This document shows, in pieces, positions 16,609-24,628 of a DNA stretch of 64,000 bases. The DNA lies in the NCBI GenBank assembly GCA_028284285.1, contig JANQSA010000001.1:186001-250000 (forward strand), written 5' to 3'. The notes beneath the pieces were generated by a model. That model searched no databases. It saw only the letters and a list, made by a program, of their open reading frames with translations, and had not been told where the DNA came from. Numbering within the stretch: the first letter of the stretch is position 1; every line of letters begins with the position of its first letter. This DNA is from Croceivirga sp. Its GTDB lineage: Bacteria; Bacteroidota; Bacteroidia; Flavobacteriales; Flavobacteriaceae. The translations under genes were made by a program, and so were the position numbers.

Positions 16609-19600
16609 TTAGGATAATAGTTTACGTTCTTCTACCAATTCAATATCAATGCTGGTTGCCGTGGCATCCCTCTTGCGTCTCAGGGTCTTGTGATAAAAGA
16701 CCTTGATCGCATTTATAAAAGTGAGCATGGACGGAAGAAAAACCAGGGTCAGTACCGTGCCGAATATCAGCCCATAGGCTATGGCGATAGCAGTGGGTTT
16801 CAAGAACTGTGCGCTAACCGAATTATTCAACAGCAGTGGCGCCAAGCCAAAAACCGTGGTGATGGTGGTCAGGACAATGGGCCGGAAACGGGAAACGGCC
16901 GCTTCCCTAAGGGCGGACCTGGCCTCCTTTCCTTCCCTAATAAGCTCATTATAGGTAGAGAGCAAGACCAAACCGTTATTGATAAGTATTCCCCATAGGG
17001 CTATCATCCCCAAAATGGAGAAAATGCTCACGGGCACATCATGGATAAATGAGCCCCAGGCTACGCCTACGAAGGCAAAAGGCAACATGGACAAAATGGC
17101 AATGGTCTTTCCGAAGGAACGGTAATTGAAAAGTACAATGGCAATAATCAAAATAAAGACAATGGTTGAGGGGCCCTGGCTGCTGCTTTGCGTTTCCCCG
17201 CTCAATCGGGCCTCTCCTTCCAGGGTATACCGCAGATTCGGGTATTTTTCTTTTATTTCTTTCAAAATAGTGGCCTCGGCTTCTGCAAGCACAGCAGGGA
17301 CAGAGGTCATTAAACTGGCCACATCCGCCTCTACACGTACCTCGCGAATACCACTCTGATGATTGATTTCCCTGACTCCCGCTTTTTCCCGAAAGGAGGC
17401 GATTTCCCCTATGGGATAGGAGGCTCCCGAAGGGGTTATAAAACGGGCATTTTCCAACTGGTCAACACGTTTTCGATCTGTTTCATCGTAACGGAGCCAT
17501 ACTTTCACCTCTTCATCCCCACGTTGTAAGCTTTGGGCCTCAAGACCAAAGAAACCCTTACGGATTTGGTCGAACACCTGTCCTTCCGACAATCCTAAAA
17601 AACGGGCTTTGGGGGTGAGTTCCATCTCCAGTTCGGGCATTCCAATCTTATCGGTGTCAGTGACATCCTTTAAGTCGTCCCGTTGTTCCAAATAGTGGCG
17701 AAGCATCCTTTTAGCGTCCCGAACCTCTTCAAAATTGGTTCCCAAAAGCGCTATGGAAACCGGCTTACCAAATACGGCAATACTACCATAGGAAAGGTTG
17801 GTGGCCTCGGGAACAGGCCCCACTTCGCGACGTATGGCATCTGCTATTTCAAAACTGAGGATGCCCCTGCGGTCACCTTCCATCATATAAATATTGACCA
17901 GACCCTCATCCGTGTTGGGGCCAAGGATACGTTCCGTGTAATTGATGATATCCTCCCCATCATCGCGCTTCTCCCGATACGCTTCGTTCACTTTCCAAAT
18001 AGCTTCCTCAATATGCTGTAAGTGGGTATTGGTAATGTTTTCATCCGTACCCAATGGCAATTCCAATTTCGCGGTTATCAGATCCTGATCAATGGTAGGA
18101 AAGAAGGTCCCCTTAATCAAACCGGAACCCATAGCACTAATAGTCAGTACCATAAAAACGATGACCAGCACAATACCGGCCATGGGCCTGCGGACAAAAA
18201 AGTGGATGACCCTCGTATAGATTTTGTCCCTGAACCAGATCAGGGAGTTATTGGTAGCCTGGGTGATTTTCCAGGGCCGGTCCTTTTTTGTCAACGCTTT
18301 GGAACGGGCAATATGGATCGGTAAGATGAAAATGGTCTCCATTAAAGCGATAAAAAGCGTGGCACACACCACAAAGGAGATGTCTGAGAAATAATCCCCC
18401 AACTGCCCATCCAAAAAGAAGAACAGTGAAAAGGCAAGAGCAGTGGTGGCCAGGGAGGCCATAATGGCCGGGATCACCTCTGTGGTCCCTTTTACGGCTG
18501 CATGCAACGGACTAAGGCCTTCCGTATATTTCTGATAGATATTCTCTGCTACTACCACACCATCATCCACAATAACACCCAGTACCACGATCATTCCAAA
18601 CAGGGATACCTGATTGATGGTAAGATCATAGAAGTTGGAAAGAATGAACATGCCTAAAAGGGCCACGGGGATCTTAAAGGCGACCCAAAAAGCCACTCTG
18701 GGGTTTAAGAACAGCCCAAGTATAATGAGTACCAGTAATATCCCTTGCCACGCATTATTCTGAAGCGTGCCAATGGCGTCATTCAGGGAGATGCTTTTGT
18801 CCTCAATAATTTCGGCGGTAATGCCTTCATGAGTTGCGTTGAATCTGTCCAGATAGTGGTTCACGTACTCCGCGTTCTCCAGGATATCTTCTTCAGCCCT
18901 TGAAAAGATCTTCAGGGTAACTGCTTTTTTACCGTTGATATAGATACGGTCGGGTTTATCGGCAAAACGGTCTTTCACGTCCGCAACATCCTCAAGGGTT
19001 ATGATTTTCCCGTCCACGGAGGTCTTGATCACGATGTCCCGTAGTCCTTGCGCGGTGTAGGACCGATTGTCCAGACGGAGCAGGATGTTGGCATTTCCCG
19101 TTTTGAGTTTTCCTCCGGAGGCTTTGATATTCTCCCGCTGAATGGCGGCGCTCACCTCATCAAAGGTGATATTGTAGGTCCTGAGGTCACTTTCACGAAA
19201 ACTTACCTCTATTTCCTCCTCGGGATAGCCCGAAAGGACAATTTGGGAGAGTTCCGGGGAGAACAATAGTTCATCCTTGATGTTCTTGGCATAATCCTTT
19301 AGTTCACGTACACTCTCGCTTCCCGTGATCCCAATGGTCATAGTGTAGTTCAGGATCTCCTCCTTAAAGATGGTAGGACTTTCTACCGCTGCGGGAAAGG
19401 TAGTGATACGGTCAACCGCATTGGTAACGTCTTGTAATACCTCATTGGGGTTGGCATCGTCCAGGATTTCTACCTTCACATTGGCAAAACTCTCCTTTGA
19501 AGTGGAAGTGACACGACGTACGCCCTTTAAGCCATCAATATTGTCTTCTATCTTATTGACTACATCGGTTTCCAGCTCCTCCGGTGATGCACCGCGGTAT

Positions 19601-19752
19601 ACCACATTGACATTAATGAAGCTCTCCGGTTCCGGTGGTAAAAAGTTGGAACGCATACCGGCCACGGTAATTAAACCCAGAACGATGATTAACCCAACAA
19701 AAATGTCGGTTATCTTGGGTTTCTGAATGAGATAGGTGATTAGCTTTTTCAT
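16609..19752 (-). CDS. RND-family efflux permease (AcrB/HAE-like)
   Basis: This 1047-aa inner-membrane pump has the standard RND plan: a first helix (IFVGLIIVLGLITVAG), a large porter domain, helices 2-6 with the proton-relay aspartates (VVLGVIVDDGVVVAENIY), a second porter domain and the final helices. Length and topology match the hydrophobe/amphiphile efflux family. It extrudes small hydrophobic compounds; the substrate cannot be read from sequence. It starts 1 bp after the fused cyclase/adaptor stop and is followed by the TolC-like gene, so the three are one tripartite unit. Confidence 0.95.
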   Translation of the reverse strand: MKKLITYLIQKPKITDIFVGLIIVLGLITVAGMRSNFLPPEPESFINVNVVYRGASPEELETDVVNKIEDNIDGLKGVRRVTSTSKESFANVKVEILDDANPNEVLQDVTNAVDRITTFPAAVESPTIFKEEILNYTMTIGITGSESVRELKDYAKNIKDELLFSPELSQIVLSGYPEEEIEVSFRESDLRTYNITFDEVSAAIQRENIKASGGKLKTGNANILLRLDNRSYTAQGLRDIVIKTSVDGKIITLEDVADVKDRFADKPDRIYINGKKAVTLKIFSRAEEDILENAEYVNHYLDRFNATHEGITAEIIEDKSISLNDAIGTLQNNAWQGILLVLIILGLFLNPRVAFWVAFKIPVALLGMFILSNFYDLTINQVSLFGMIVVLGVIVDDGVVVAENIYQKYTEGLSPLHAAVKGTTEVIPAIMASLATTALAFSLFFFLDGQLGDYFSDISFVVCATLFIALMETIFILPIHIARSKALTKKDRPWKITQATNNSLIWFRDKIYTRVIHFFVRRPMAGIVLVIVFMVLTISAMGSGLIKGTFFPTIDQDLITAKLELPLGTDENITNTHLQHIEEAIWKVNEAYREKRDDGEDIINYTERILGPNTDEGLVNIYMMEGDRRGILSFEIADAIRREVGPVPEATNLSYGSIAVFGKPVSIALLGTNFEEVRDAKRMLRHYLEQRDDLKDVTDTDKIGMPELEMELTPKARFLGLSEGQVFDQIRKGFFGLEAQSLQRGDEEVKVWLRYDETDRKRVDQLENARFITPSGASYPIGEIASFREKAGVREINHQSGIREVRVEADVASLMTSVPAVLAEAEATILKEIKEKYPNLRYTLEGEARLSGETQSSSQGPSTIVFILIIAIVLFNYRSFGKTIAILSMLPFAFVGVAWGSFIHDVPVSIFSILGMIALWGILINNGLVLLSTYNELIREGKEARSALREAAVSRFRPIVLTTITTVFGLAPLLLNNSVSAQFLKPTAIAIAYGLIFGTVLTLVFLPSMLTFINAIKVFYHKTLRRKRDATATSIDIELVEERKLLS

Positions 19753-19753
19753 C

Positions 19754-20887
19754 TTATTCCGATATTTTTAGTCCGGATACCGGATTTTGAAAAGTGGTTA
19801 ATATGAGTTGGGCGTTGTCCTTGAGCCCGCCGACCACAGCTTCACTAACTTCCGAATTCATAATTTCAATAGTTTCTTTTTGTATCACGCCGTCCCGCAA
19901 CAGATGCACGGTGTTGTCCCGGTTGATAGCAGTGGCAGGAATTTTTACCGCATTTTCAAAAATGCTTGCGGTGACCTGTCCTTCCAGGTACATTCCACTG
20001 CGTAAATCCTTATCGGAAATTTGAAGGAATACGGGAATATTCTGTGTGTTGGGGTCTACGATATTGTTGATTCGTACTACGGTAGCGGTGAATGTCCTGT
20101 TTAGGCTCTTGTTATGGAGGTCTATTTTCTGTCCTACTTTGAGCATTTGGGCCAACGCCAGTTTTACGGCGGCCTCCACTTCATAATTGTTGTCGCTGAT
20201 AAAAGTACCCAGCGATTGTCCAGGGGATACTAGGCCGCCATTGTCAACAGCTGCAGTGGATAAGGAACCGGAATAGGGTGCAGTAAGGGTGAACTTTTTC
20301 AACCGTTCTTCCTGGGCCTTGATGTTGAAATAGGTGTTGTACACCTGCCTGGAGGTTAAGAAATACTTTTCCGGATTGGATTTGGTACCGGGCAGTGGGG
20401 GCAAGCTGATACCGGATTGGTAGTGGTTCACGTAGTCCAGCCAATTCTGATAGTTTTCGGGATAATCCGCTTTGAGGTCCGGCATCATTCCCGTTAGGAT
20501 ATTGAGGAATGCACTTTTTTGTGATTCTAGGTTCAATGCAAATTCCTGGCTGTCAATCCTGAGTAGGGCCTCACCCTTTTGATAGGTGGTCCCTGCCTTG
20601 AACGGTTTGTTTGAAGGTAGGATACGGCCCTGTACCTCGGCCACCAACCGGGTAGTATATTTCGGGATCACCCTACCGGTTATGGGTACATAACTGGTAA
20701 CCGTCCCATTCTTAATCGTTTGGAGTTTCAAATCGGACCTGCGGATAACCTGGACGGAGCTTTGCGAAGCTAACTGAGCGGTCTGTTGCTGTTCTTTGGG
20801 TTTGGTGTTTGGCTTTTCCTCACTGCCACAGCCCATTAAAAGGGGTCCCATGAGGGCAAGCATCATTGCATTTTTAAGGGTTTTCAT
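19754..20887 (-). CDS. RND efflux membrane-fusion lipoprotein (own internal start)
   Basis: The ATG at 20887 opens MKTLKNAMMLALMGPLLMGCGSEEKPN, a textbook lipoprotein signal, so the 377-residue adaptor can be made independently of the upstream cyclase. The mature part has the adaptor layout: a barrel-sandwich half (GRVIPKYTTRLVAEVQGRILP), a short helical hairpin, the second half (FTLTAPYSGSLSTAAVDNGGLVSPGQ), a beta-barrel and a membrane-proximal end (VKIPATAINRDNTVHLL). It links the RND pump to the TolC channel. An operator TGACTATCAGTCA lies 25-38 bp upstream of this start, which supports a separate TetR-controlled promoter. Confidence 0.8.
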   Translation of the reverse strand: MKTLKNAMMLALMGPLLMGCGSEEKPNTKPKEQQQTAQLASQSSVQVIRRSDLKLQTIKNGTVTSYVPITGRVIPKYTTRLVAEVQGRILPSNKPFKAGTTYQKGEALLRIDSQEFALNLESQKSAFLNILTGMMPDLKADYPENYQNWLDYVNHYQSGISLPPLPGTKSNPEKYFLTSRQVYNTYFNIKAQEERLKKFTLTAPYSGSLSTAAVDNGGLVSPGQSLGTFISDNNYEVEAAVKLALAQMLKVGQKIDLHNKSLNRTFTATVVRINNIVDPNTQNIPVFLQISDKDLRSGMYLEGQVTASIFENAVKIPATAINRDNTVHLLRDGVIQKETIEIMNSEVSEAVVGGLKDNAQLILTTFQNPVSGLKISE

Positions 20888-22048
20888 AGCTTTAAAATTG
20901 AATTTTGAGAAGTGACTATCAGTCATTTTTGTTTCTAAAAAAGAGTTTCTTTTTGGTTTTAATGCATTTCTATTGTTAACTTTTTCGGTGATTAGGTAAG
21001 CGTTTACACTGTTTTCTTTTCCTTTTAAATTGGCATAGGTTACCGCTTGCAAATCAAATGATTGCGAGACATTCTCCTTGTTTTTGATGGTATGTTTTGA
21101 GATAATGAAATCGGTCTGGTAGTCATGACATTGGGATAACAGGCGCGCTGTGGTGTTCAGTACGTCTCCGTGGTACACCAAATGTTTTACCTCACGCCCT
21201 ATCTCGCTTTGCACCACTGAGCCGCTGTGCACCGCACATTTGAATCTGGGCTGCAATTGGTAGGACGCCGTAAACAGGGGTTGGTTTTCCAATAAATAGG
21301 CCTTGAAATCAAAGAAGAGATGTAAAGCGGTAAGGTCGGCATTGGGGGTGCTTTCCTTCCAGGTGATGACAGCCTCATCTCCTACGTATTGATAGACTTC
21401 AAAAGGGGTGAAGGCGACCAGTTCATTCAACAAACGAAAGCAGTCCCGCAATAGATTGGCGTATTTTTCACTTCCCAATCGCTCTGCAATGGTGGTCGCT
21501 TCATTAAGGTCAATGAACATAAAACCTCTTTGCGTAAGTTGGGGTTTAATGATCTTGCCCATAGAGTGCGACAACAAACGTTGGATACTTCCCGAACGGC
21601 GTTCTAAATTGGAAATGAAGGACATTAGGGTACTTACCAAACCAAAGTAGAAGACCAGGGAAATAAAATAGGGATTGGATAGACCGGCGTGTAGCGCCTG
21701 AGGTAAATCGGCAATACCATGAATTGAAAAATGGATTGCAAAGAGCCCTATGCAGGCCGCAATGAAAATCGATAGCGATAACAGTATCAAACAAAAAAAT
21801 CGAAACACATTGGAGTAGCCCCATGAGAGCATGCGGTCGCCGAGGTCTTTATAGGTGATACTGGCAATGGAGATGATGAGCAATGCACCATTGGCAAGGC
21901 CCATAAATTCATAAAAGCTGAGTGCCTGCGTGATAAGATGGTCCCTTTTCCCCGGATAAGGATCTATCAATAGGACCAAAACAAAATATACATTTGTCGC
22001 GGCAAAGGCGATCAGGGAGAGGACGGTATGGCTTACAAGATGTTTCAC
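19754..22048 (-). CDS. Single ORF joining a membrane class III nucleotide cyclase to an RND membrane-fusion protein
   Basis: The 764-codon frame has no internal stop. The first part (residues about 1-360) has roughly six membrane helices and a class III cyclase domain: GFMFIDLNEATTIAE supplies the first metal aspartate, YQYVGDEAVITW the second, and CAVHSGSVVQ..YHGDVLNTTARL is the conserved end of flavobacterial adenylate/guanylate cyclases. The domain seems complete. From residue 388 comes a complete lipoprotein signal (MLALMGPLLMGCGS) and an HlyD-type adaptor. The linker encodes an operator-derived MTDSH peptide, so it looks like an intergenic promoter that happens to be open. The start is a GTG abutting the stop of the DUF2461 gene (TAAGTG). 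I think the adaptor is mainly made from its own start (separate entry), with the fusion being read-through or recent stop loss. Confidence 0.75.
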   Translation of the reverse strand: MKHLVSHTVLSLIAFAATNVYFVLVLLIDPYPGKRDHLITQALSFYEFMGLANGALLIISIASITYKDLGDRMLSWGYSNVFRFFCLILLSLSIFIAACIGLFAIHFSIHGIADLPQALHAGLSNPYFISLVFYFGLVSTLMSFISNLERRSGSIQRLLSHSMGKIIKPQLTQRGFMFIDLNEATTIAERLGSEKYANLLRDCFRLLNELVAFTPFEVYQYVGDEAVITWKESTPNADLTALHLFFDFKAYLLENQPLFTASYQLQPRFKCAVHSGSVVQSEIGREVKHLVYHGDVLNTTARLLSQCHDYQTDFIISKHTIKNKENVSQSFDLQAVTYANLKGKENSVNAYLITEKVNNRNALKPKRNSFLETKMTDSHFSKFNFKAMKTLKNAMMLALMGPLLMGCGSEEKPNTKPKEQQQTAQLASQSSVQVIRRSDLKLQTIKNGTVTSYVPITGRVIPKYTTRLVAEVQGRILPSNKPFKAGTTYQKGEALLRIDSQEFALNLESQKSAFLNILTGMMPDLKADYPENYQNWLDYVNHYQSGISLPPLPGTKSNPEKYFLTSRQVYNTYFNIKAQEERLKKFTLTAPYSGSLSTAAVDNGGLVSPGQSLGTFISDNNYEVEAAVKLALAQMLKVGQKIDLHNKSLNRTFTATVVRINNIVDPNTQNIPVFLQISDKDLRSGMYLEGQVTASIFENAVKIPATAINRDNTVHLLRDGVIQKETIEIMNSEVSEAVVGGLKDNAQLILTTFQNPVSGLKISE
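20913..20925. promoter_or_regulatory. TetR-type operator inside the fused ORF
   Basis: TGACTATCAGTCA is an inverted repeat (TGACT-N3-AGTCA) just upstream of the lipoprotein start at 20887. The same word is found before the DUF2461 gene and, with one change, before tetR, so the local TetR protein probably binds all three. Confidence 0.7.
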
Positions 22049-22714
22049 TTAGGCAACGGATAGGGCTTTTTCCAAATAATCGTTAAGGGGTTGGAGTACG
22101 AGATAGGCCTCTTCCACAAAATCCACAAAATGGTCGCTGATCACCATCTCTTCGGTAAGGGGAACCTGGGCGGTAAGGTTGTTGTACCGTAGCAGATCGA
22201 TATGCCTGTGGTCCCTGGAATAACCTTTTGGAGCGCTCTTAAGCCTTTTGGGATCCTCGGCAATACCCCCAAAGATCTTTTGGAATTCCTTTTGACCGAT
22301 AATTTTGAGCAATGCTTCCCCATCATAATCGATGGCCTCACGAACTTGCTTTAAAACACTTTTCTCAGGAGCCCAAAGACCTCCTCCCAAAAAGGACCAA
22401 CTGAGACCGGCAGTTATATGGATATGGGCTATGGGGTGCGTCTTAAGGCTGGGGGAAAATGCAAAATGGTCCTTGTAGATCGGTTTATCAGGATGGAACA
22501 TCCGGTTATTGTTAATTCGCATCACAGTATGCTTTGCTTCAAACTGTGCAAAGAAGGGGTTGTGTTTGGTAAGACGCTCAAGGATTAGGGCCACTTCTTC
22601 CATCCAACGATCTTTGGCATTGAGGTAGCGGTCTTTATGGGCATCCATCCATTCTTTCGAATTGTTGTTTTTCAGATCCCTGAGAAAATCAAATATGTAT
22701 TTTTTGTCTATCAT
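22049..22714 (-). CDS. DUF2461 family protein
   Basis: This protein of about 221 aa begins MIDKKYIFDFLRDLKNNNSKEWMDAHKDRYL, the typical opening of DUF2461 (TIGR02453) proteins. The family's FHPDKPIYKDHFAFSPSLK, HIHITAGLSWSFLGGGLW and KGYSRDH..IDLLRY segments follow. The function is not known. I choose the start at 22714 because the longer frame from 22735 would translate the operator itself (MTNSH). The gene lies between tetR and the efflux genes and has the operator at its front, so it probably belongs to the TetR regulon. Its stop abuts the GTG of the cyclase frame. Confidence 0.88.
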   Translation of the reverse strand: MIDKKYIFDFLRDLKNNNSKEWMDAHKDRYLNAKDRWMEEVALILERLTKHNPFFAQFEAKHTVMRINNNRMFHPDKPIYKDHFAFSPSLKTHPIAHIHITAGLSWSFLGGGLWAPEKSVLKQVREAIDYDGEALLKIIGQKEFQKIFGGIAEDPKRLKSAPKGYSRDHRHIDLLRYNNLTAQVPLTEEMVISDHFVDFVEEAYLVLQPLNDYLEKALSVA

Positions 22715-22721
22715 TATCATA

Positions 22722-22734
22722 TGACTATTAGTCA
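22722..22734. promoter_or_regulatory. TetR-type operator before the DUF2461 gene
   Basis: TGACTATTAGTCA, extendable to the 15-bp ATGACTATTAGTCAT, lies 8 bp upstream of the chosen DUF2461 start and 16 bp downstream of the tetR stop codon. It would control the efflux operon as a whole. Confidence 0.75.
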
Positions 22735-22750
22735 TTTTTATGTAAAAAAA

Positions 22751-23347
22751 TTAGGTTCTCATCCCGTCCACAAGTACATTGACATACGATTCGAACAATT
22801 CCCGTTGTTCTATCTTTTCACTGTCCTTGAGAAAGGCCTTTTTGGCATCCATGAATTGCATGACCCCCATACAGCTCCCCCAGCAGAAATAATTGGATAT
22901 TAAAGGGTTCACCGTTTTTTTGATATATCCATTGTCAATCTGCCTTTGAATATGTTCCGTGAAAAAGGTCTGTAACATATGGCTGATACTGAGGTAGGAC
23001 TCTGCCGTGGTATTAAAATCAGGTCGTTCCATGTGAACAAGCAGCTCAAAATACCTGGGGTAATCTTGCTCATAGTGATAGACCGACATAAGAATGTTAC
23101 GCGTCTGTTCAATACCCTGAGGAGTATTTCTCTCGCTGAGCCTGAAATAGTTCAGGAGTTGGTTGAGCGCCTTTGTACTCACCTCAGCCAAAAGGTCATC
23201 CTTGCTTTCAAAATACTTGTATACGGTACCTTTGGCAATTCCTAAATGTTCTATGACCTTATCTACCGTAAACGCAGTCACCCCAACTTCCAGCAATACC
23301 GTGTCGGCTGCATTTATGATTTGTTTCTGTTTGGATGTTATGGTCAT
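22751..23347 (-). CDS. TetR/AcrR-family transcriptional regulator of the efflux operon
   Basis: This 198-aa protein has an N-terminal helix-turn-helix (VGVTAFTVDKVIEHLGIAKGTVYKYFESKDDLL, residues about 18-50), the TetR DNA-binding signature, and an all-helical ligand and dimer domain. It is the first gene of the minus-strand efflux cluster. An operator-like inverted repeat sits 9 bp upstream of its start, so it is probably autorepressed. Ligand binding would release the pump genes; the ligand is unknown. Confidence 0.92.
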   Translation of the reverse strand: MTITSKQKQIINAADTVLLEVGVTAFTVDKVIEHLGIAKGTVYKYFESKDDLLAEVSTKALNQLLNYFRLSERNTPQGIEQTRNILMSVYHYEQDYPRYFELLVHMERPDFNTTAESYLSISHMLQTFFTEHIQRQIDNGYIKKTVNPLISNYFCWGSCMGVMQFMDAKKAFLKDSEKIEQRELFESYVNVLVDGMRT

Positions 23348-23356
23348 GTGTTAAAA

Positions 23357-23369
23357 TGACTATGAGTCG
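23357..23369. promoter_or_regulatory. TetR-type operator before tetR
   Basis: TGACTATGAGTCG matches TGACT-N3-AGTCA except for the last base. It lies just upstream of the tetR start and supports autoregulation. Confidence 0.6.
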
Positions 23370-23597
23370 CAAATATATATAAATTTTAATTTGTTTAATT
23401 TTTTTTAATAAAAAATAAACAAAAAAGAGTCGTACTGCTTTTTCCGGTAAGCAAAGGTGATGTACTGAACCGTGGGTTGGGGGGCTACAAAGCAAAATGC
23501 GGATACGCTCTAAAAAAGTGTGGTGTTACAGCAGTATGGAAACATATGCCATGGTTTGGAGTGAAGTGCTCACACTCCGATGAGTTGGTAACATGGA

Positions 23598-24047
23598 CTA
23601 CAGGGAAGCACGTTTTTTACGATACGCCTCCATTAGTTTTTTGCAATAGTCCTCTTTGTTCACTTTAATGTTTTCCAACTCCTCATAATCGCCAATTGTC
23701 GGATTTAGGGTCCGTAAATTTTCATGACTCCAAAGTGCCAGTTCCACAACCACGGGGGTCAACGCTATTCCCTTTGGGGTTAGATGATAATAGTTGGTCT
23801 TTTTGTTACCCGGTTTCTGGGATTTTAAAACAATGCCCAACCCCTCTAAGAATTTGAGTTTTGAGGAAAGGATATTGGTTGCTATCCTTTCTTTACTTTC
23901 CGTAAAATCCTTAAACGTTTCCGCACCTTCAAAGAGCATCTGCTTTACAATGACCAAAGCCCACTTATCCCCTAAAATATCCAGGGCCGATGTAATGGCA
24001 CAACTACAACGGAAGGTCGGTTCCCGGTATGATTTTTTCACTTGCAT
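23598..24047 (-). CDS. HxlR-family winged-helix transcriptional regulator
   Basis: This 149-aa regulator starts at MQVKKSYREPTFRCSCAI. The HxlR pattern is clear: CSCAITSALDILGDKWALVIVKQMLFEGAETFKDF, then ERIATNILSSKLKFLEGLGIV. The longer upstream frame has no support and would cross the operator. HxlR proteins often respond to reactive aldehydes, quinones or redox stress; the two cysteines near the N-terminus (CSC) could be sensors, which is inference. It is divergent from the NTF2-like gene at 24145, with a palindrome between them. Confidence 0.9.
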   Translation of the reverse strand: MQVKKSYREPTFRCSCAITSALDILGDKWALVIVKQMLFEGAETFKDFTESKERIATNILSSKLKFLEGLGIVLKSQKPGNKKTNYYHLTPKGIALTPVVVELALWSHENLRTLNPTIGDYEELENIKVNKEDYCKKLMEAYRKKRASL

Positions 24048-24068
24048 CCTACACCAAAGTTTAAAATA

Positions 24069-24085
24069 ACTTGCAAAATGCAAGT
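24069..24085. promoter_or_regulatory. HxlR operator candidate
   Basis: ACTTGCAAAATGCAAGT is a perfect inverted repeat (7-bp arms, 3-bp spacer) in the divergent promoter between hxlR and the NTF2-like gene. A half-site-like TTGCTTGCAAAAC follows at about 24099. Confidence 0.75.
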
Positions 24086-24144
24086 AATATTTATAATTTT
24101 GCTTGCAAAACAAAAGTAATTATCGTACCTCTAAAATCCAACAG

Positions 24145-24525
24145 ATGACAACCAATGAACAATCCTTCAGAGAATACCAGGCCATAGAACAGGCACTTAA
24201 ATCTTACATTGCATCTGCTAAAACCGGCGATGCAAGCGGGTATGCGGAAGACTGGTATGAACATGCCCGTGTAGTAGGTAGCCTGGATGGTCAATTCTAT
24301 AATATCAATAGGGAAGAGGTGATGAAATTCGCAGAACAGTTGGGTGGGTCGCCCGATGTGGAAAGCCGGATTTCCTTTATAGAGTATCAGGGAGAGGCGG
24401 CAGTAGCCCGGTTGGATTCCTTAAACTGGGGAGGGATCCGATACACGGATTTCTTTATTTTGAGCAAGGCGGAAGGGACATGGAAAGTGAGCGGTAAAGT
24501 ATTTGATGCTCATGATAGAAGATAA
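24145..24525 (+). CDS. NTF2-like (lumazine-binding-like) small protein
   Basis: This 126-aa cytoplasmic protein begins MTTNEQSFREYQAIEQALKSYIASAKTGD. Its pattern (WYEHARVVGSLDGQFYNINREEVMKFAEQ, then WGGIRYTDFFILSKAEGTWKVSGKVFDAH) is that of SnoaL/NTF2-fold proteins annotated as lumazine-binding-like. The fold binds small molecules or catalyses simple reactions; the role is unknown. It is transcribed away from the HxlR gene and shares its operator, so it is probably the regulated target. Confidence 0.85.
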   Translation: MTTNEQSFREYQAIEQALKSYIASAKTGDASGYAEDWYEHARVVGSLDGQFYNINREEVMKFAEQLGGSPDVESRISFIEYQGEAAVARLDSLNWGGIRYTDFFILSKAEGTWKVSGKVFDAHDRR

Positions 24526-24542
24526 TCGCTCCTTTTCTAAAT

Positions 24543-24564
24543 AAAACCCGTCTGAAGACGTGTT
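24543..24564 (+). terminator. Weak hairpin after the NTF2-like gene
   Basis: AAACcCGTCT and AGACGtGTTT pair around a GA loop, with a T-rich but interrupted tail. It is a plausible but weak terminator 18 bp after the stop. Confidence 0.5.
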
Positions 24565-24628
24565 TCTTGTTTCAAAAGGGTGGATCAATCCGCTAAGCGT
24601 TTTGATGAAAAATAATTCTTTTGCGGTT

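Noticed and set aside
22736-22750. Overlap of longer TetR and DUF2461 frames as real coupling
   Set aside because: The apparent closeness comes from translating the operator; the real DUF2461 start is downstream of it.
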